Of a DNA stretch of 9,460 nt, positions 7,122 to 9,460 are shown one piece after another. The stretch's first letter is position 1, and every line of letters begins with the position of its first letter. Made by a program: the position numbers and the translations under genes. This DNA is from an uncultured Steroidobacter sp. (GTDB taxonomy: Bacteria > Pseudomonadota > Gammaproteobacteria > Steroidobacterales > Steroidobacteraceae): positions 1 through 9,460 of the forward strand of contig CALLKK010000031.1 of assembly GCA_938008435.1 (NCBI GenBank), written 5' to 3'. The notes below the pieces were generated by a model that saw only the letters and a program-made list of their open reading frames with translations, had not been told where the DNA came from and made no database searches.

Positions 7122-7166
7122 TTTATGCCGTGCAATTCTGACAACGAGGTTTCATTCACATGAAAG
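7122..7166 (-). promoter_or_regulatory. Candidate promoter of the receptor-phytase-phosphatase operon with Pho-box-like heptamers
   Basis: Reading the - strand, CTTTCAT (7166-7160) and TTGTCAG (7144-7138) resemble the Pho-box heptamer CTGTCAT at 6/7 and 5/7. They start 22 bp apart, two helical turns, but the expected middle repeat (7155-7149) does not match. Ten bases after the second heptamer lies CATAAA (7127-7122), a 4/6 match to a -10. The -35 position at 16-18 bp spacing shows almost no match, as is common for activator-dependent promoters. This is suggestive only. Confidence 0.3.
7150..7165. promoter_or_regulatory. Perfect 16-bp palindrome in the divergent promoter region (operator candidate)
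   Basis: TTTCAT (7150-7155), spacer TCAC, ATGAAA (7160-7165): a perfect 6-4-6 inverted repeat between the divergent receptor operon and prlC. It overlaps the best -35 candidate for prlC and the first Pho-box-like heptamer on the other strand, so a dimeric regulator bound here could affect either gene. No known operator was recognised. Confidence 0.45.
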
Positions 7167-7183
7167 ACCCGAGACACTAAGAT
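7155..7183 (+). promoter_or_regulatory. Candidate sigma-70 promoter of prlC
   Basis: TTCACA (7155-7160, 5/6 to the -35 consensus), a 17-bp spacer and TAAGAT (7178-7183, 4/6 to the -10 consensus) point toward prlC. Initiation would fall near 7190, leaving a leader of about 30 bases. The -35 overlaps the palindrome at 7150-7165. Confidence 0.45.
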
Positions 7184-7219
7184 GGCGAGCTTCCGTTCCC
7201 TTTCTCTTGTGAGCCTGCA

Positions 7220-9229
7220 ATGCCTCAGGATCCTATGCTCGAGCTTCCGAATTTTTCGTCCATCCGCCCCGATAAGATCGAACCGACGATTCGTTCATTG
7301 CTCGACGAAAACCGAGCCCAGCTGGCAAGGCTCCTGCAGGAGGGCGCAAATACCTGGGACACCCTCGTCGTGCCGCTTGAGGAGATGCAGCACCGTCTCG
7401 CGCGGACCTGGTCGCCCATCTCGCACATGAATGGCGTCGTCAACACCGAGGAGCTGCGCACGGCATACAACGCGTGTCTGCCGCTACTCACTGCGTGGCA
7501 TACGGAGCTGTCACAGAACGAGCGGCTCTACAAGGCGTACTCGAGCATTCTCGAGAACGAGGGTGCGCGCTTGAGCCCCGCGCAGCGCAAGCTCCTCGAG
7601 CACGCCTTGCGCGATTTCCGCCTTTCCGGTGTCGCCCTGCCGCCGGAACGCAAGGAGCGTTTCCGGGCGCTCATGGAGCAGCTGGCGACGTTGCAGTCGA
7701 AATTCGATGAGAACGTGCTGGATGCGACCAACGCCTGGTCGAAGCACATTCGCGACGAGCGCGAACTCGCCGGATTGCCGGCACCGATCGTAGAGCGGGC
7801 CCGCAGCACGGCGGCCGCGCGCAACGAAGACGGCTGGCTGTTCACGCTCGATGCGCCGAATTACCAAGCGGTCATGATGCACGCCGATTCCGAGTCGCTG
7901 CGAAAGGAGTTCTACACCGCGTGGGTCACGCGCGCATCGGATCAAGGCTGGTCGCCCGAGCGCTGGGACAACTCCAGCTTGATGGCCGAGATCCTGGCTC
8001 TCCGACGCGAGCTGGCCACGCTCGTCGGCTTCCCAACGTATGCGGACTACTCGCTTGCCACGAAGATGGCGCGCTCCGTTGCGGAAGTACGCAGCTTCCT
8101 TGAAGAGCTCGCTGCAAGGGCGCGACCGGTCGCGCAACGAGAGCTCGAAGAGCTCGAACGCTTTGCGGGGCGCAAGCTCGAGGCTTGGGACATCGCCTAC
8201 TACGGCGAGCGACTCAAGCGAGAACGCTTCGATGTCTCCGACGAGGCATTGCGACCGTACTTTCCGCTCGACAAAGTCCTCAACGGAATGTTTCGCGTCG
8301 CCGAGAAGCTCTACGACATACGCATCGTGCCGCGTGACGGCGTCGATATTTATCATCCGGACGTCAAGTTCTACGACATCCTCGATGCAGACGGCTCGCT
8401 ACGTGGTGGCTTCTTCGTCGACCTGTACGCCCGCCCCAAGAAACGCGGCGGCGCGTGGATGGATGAATGCGTTGGACGTAAGCGACTTGGCAGCAGCACC
8501 ACGCTGCCAGTTGCTTACCTTGTGTGCAACTTCATGCCGCCCGTCGGCTCGAAGCCGTCGCTCCTGACGCACTCGGAAGTCGTCACCATGTTCCATGAGT
8601 TCGGCCACGGGCTGCACCACATGTTGACGCGCGTCGATTATCCGAGCATTGCAGGCATCAACGGTGTCGCCTGGGATGCAGTAGAGCTGCCGAGCCAATT
8701 CATGGAGAACTTTGCCTGGCGTCCGGAGGTACTGCCTCTCATCTCCGGTCACGTCGATACCGGGGAACCGCTGCCGGAAGAATATCTCGCACGTCTACTC
8801 GGCACGCGCACCTTTCAAGCCGGAATGCAAACCGTGCGCCAGCTCGAATTCGCATTGTTCGATCTGCGCATTCACAGCGAGTCGCCCGACAGTGCAGAGG
8901 CGATCGGTCGCATTCTCGACGAGGTGCGTCGCGACGTCGCTGTCGTCATGCCCCCTGCCTTCAATCGCTTCGCGCACAGCTTCCAGCACATTTTCTCGGG
9001 CGGCTATGCAGCGGGTTACTACAGCTACAAGTGGGCGGAAGTGCTCGCTGCGGATGCGTTTAGCGCATTCGAGGAGCAAGGCATTTTCAACCGCGACGTC
9101 GCACGTCGCTTTCTCGCAAGCATTCTCGAGCAAGGCGGCAGCCGCGATCCGATGGAAGCGTTCGTGGAGTTTCGCGGCCGTAAGCCGCAGATTGAGCCAT
9201 TGCTCAAGCAGCTAGGCCTTGCGGCCTAG
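7220..9229 (+). CDS. prlC: Oligopeptidase A, M3 family zinc metallopeptidase
   Basis: This 669-residue cytosolic peptidase cleaves short peptides, including signal-peptide fragments in E. coli, and has the family's usual length (about 680). The zinc site is HEFGH with H459, catalytic E460 and H463, followed by GLHHMLTR. The third ligand is E489 in WDAVELPSQFMENF, at the OpdA spacing. Other family blocks are AWDIAYYGERLK, the GGAWMDEC segment before the zinc site, and the C-terminal FSGGYAAGYYSYKWAEVLAADAF substrate-side segment. There is no signal peptide. ATG 7220 has only a weak GTGAG (7209-7213) upstream; an in-frame ATG at 7235 (residue 6) has AGGA (7227-7230) four bases before it and could be the true start. 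It is divergent from the receptor operon and ends at TAG 9227-9229. In several gammaproteobacteria prlC sits near a gamma carbonic anhydrase gene, as it would here without the central operon. Confidence 0.96.
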   Translation: MPQDPMLELPNFSSIRPDKIEPTIRSLLDENRAQLARLLQEGANTWDTLVVPLEEMQHRLARTWSPISHMNGVVNTEELRTAYNACLPLLTAWHTELSQNERLYKAYSSILENEGARLSPAQRKLLEHALRDFRLSGVALPPERKERFRALMEQLATLQSKFDENVLDATNAWSKHIRDERELAGLPAPIVERARSTAAARNEDGWLFTLDAPNYQAVMMHADSESLRKEFYTAWVTRASDQGWSPERWDNSSLMAEILALRRELATLVGFPTYADYSLATKMARSVAEVRSFLEELAARARPVAQRELEELERFAGRKLEAWDIAYYGERLKRERFDVSDEALRPYFPLDKVLNGMFRVAEKLYDIRIVPRDGVDIYHPDVKFYDILDADGSLRGGFFVDLYARPKKRGGAWMDECVGRKRLGSSTTLPVAYLVCNFMPPVGSKPSLLTHSEVVTMFHEFGHGLHHMLTRVDYPSIAGINGVAWDAVELPSQFMENFAWRPEVLPLISGHVDTGEPLPEEYLARLLGTRTFQAGMQTVRQLEFALFDLRIHSESPDSAEAIGRILDEVRRDVAVVMPPAFNRFAHSFQHIFSGGYAAGYYSYKWAEVLAADAFSAFEEQGIFNRDVARRFLASILEQGGSRDPMEAFVEFRGRKPQIEPLLKQLGLAA

Positions 9230-9234
9230 CTGCG

Positions 9235-9261
9235 GGCTGGAGACGGGTGGCTGGAGGCGGG
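9235..9261 (+). repeat. Tandem 13-bp direct repeat after prlC
   Basis: GGCTGGAGACGGG (9235-9247) and GGCTGGAGGCGGG (9249-9261) are identical at 12 of 13 positions and separated by one T. They begin 5 bp after the prlC stop and supply the left arms of the inverted repeats described next. Confidence 0.7.
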
Positions 9262-9321
9262 AGCCGGCAGGCACTGCGAGCCATATGCTCTAGCCCCGGC
9301 CCCGGTCTCCAGTCTCCCGCC
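9237..9321. terminator. Interleaved inverted repeats between prlC and the convergent SH3b gene
   Basis: CTGGAGACGGG (9237-9247) can pair with CCCGGTCTCCAG (9301-9312) with one bulged base. GGCGGGAG (9256-9263) can pair perfectly with CTCCCGCC (9314-9321). The arms are ordered A-B-A'-B', so the two stems cannot form as simple nested hairpins together. A small hairpin GAGC-CATAT-GCTC sits at 9278-9290. The location between two convergent stops suggests transcript-end function, but no T-tract is present. Confidence 0.4.
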
Positions 9322-9460
9322 CTACTTGGTGACCAGCACCTTTCTCACCCAGCCGCCGCCCTTGCTCGACTCGACTCTGAGGTAGCCGTTCTGCTCCTCG
9401 CCCAAGTAGATCATCTCGTCGCTCTTGCTGAGGGTCGCGACCGCACCGGCGCCATCGTTC
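9322..9460 (-). CDS. SH3b-domain-like protein, 3' end only
   Basis: Reading the - strand from the right edge, an open frame of 45 codons runs to TAG at 9324-9322; its start is beyond the window. The peptide contains GAVATLSKSDEMIYLGE, then NGYLRVES, then GGGWVRKVLVTK at the end. The pattern of a short strand, a turn after Lys-Ser-Asp, hydrophobics, a Y/W position and a closing GWV is typical of bacterial SH3 (SH3b) domains, often found in envelope proteins that bind peptidoglycan or peptides. Too little is present to identify the whole protein or any signal peptide. The stop abuts the inverted repeat arm at 9314-9321 and the gene is convergent with prlC. Confidence 0.7.
   Translation of the reverse strand, partial: NDGAGAVATLSKSDEMIYLGEEQNGYLRVESSKGGGWVRKVLVTK

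Noticed and set aside
7511..8356. 281-residue - strand open frame opposite prlC
   Set aside because: Shadow of prlC; no domain, no ribosome site and no plausible context.

Overview
The window looks like a piece of a GC-rich (by eye about 58-60% GC) gammaproteobacterial chromosome. The housekeeping genes hemB, aroE, a yrdA-type gamma carbonic anhydrase and prlC (oligopeptidase A) resemble gammaproteobacterial versions. The large TonB-dependent receptor is of the type abundant in Xanthomonadales, Steroidobacter relatives and Caulobacter-like bacteria. The exact genus is not established from sequence alone.

Layout. Left (1-1710, + strand): the 3' end of hemB, then aroE one base downstream, then the gamma carbonic anhydrase after a 98-bp spacer holding small hairpins. 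Centre (1758-7070, - strand): a tight three-gene operon transcribed leftward. A 940-residue TonB-dependent outer-membrane receptor is followed after 10 bp by a beta-propeller phytase lipoprotein, which overlaps by an ATGA a secreted purple-acid-phosphatase-like metallophosphoesterase. Right (7220-9229, + strand): prlC, divergent from the operon across a 149-bp promoter region with a perfect 16-bp palindrome. At the right edge (9322-9460, - strand) is the 3' end of a gene encoding an SH3b-like C-terminus, convergent with prlC.

How the genes fit together. The central operon reads as a phytate (inositol hexakisphosphate) scavenging unit. The phytase would strip phosphates at the cell envelope, the receptor would move a phosphorylated or metal-chelated product across the outer membrane, and the second phosphatase would remove further phosphate in the periplasm. 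This role is inferred from family membership and the coupled gene arrangement. The operon promoter region lacks a good -35 but has Pho-box-like heptamers upstream of a possible -10, which would fit phosphate control; that reading is tentative.

The genes for haem synthesis (hemB), the shikimate pathway (aroE), the gamma carbonic anhydrase and peptide turnover (prlC) are ordinary housekeeping functions. The spacers after aroE, after the carbonic anhydrase and after prlC share a degenerate GGAGACTGG/CTGTAG-type repeat vocabulary not explained by the genes. No tRNA, rRNA, CRISPR array, insertion sequence or integrase was seen. No gene-free stretch exceeds about 150 bp.
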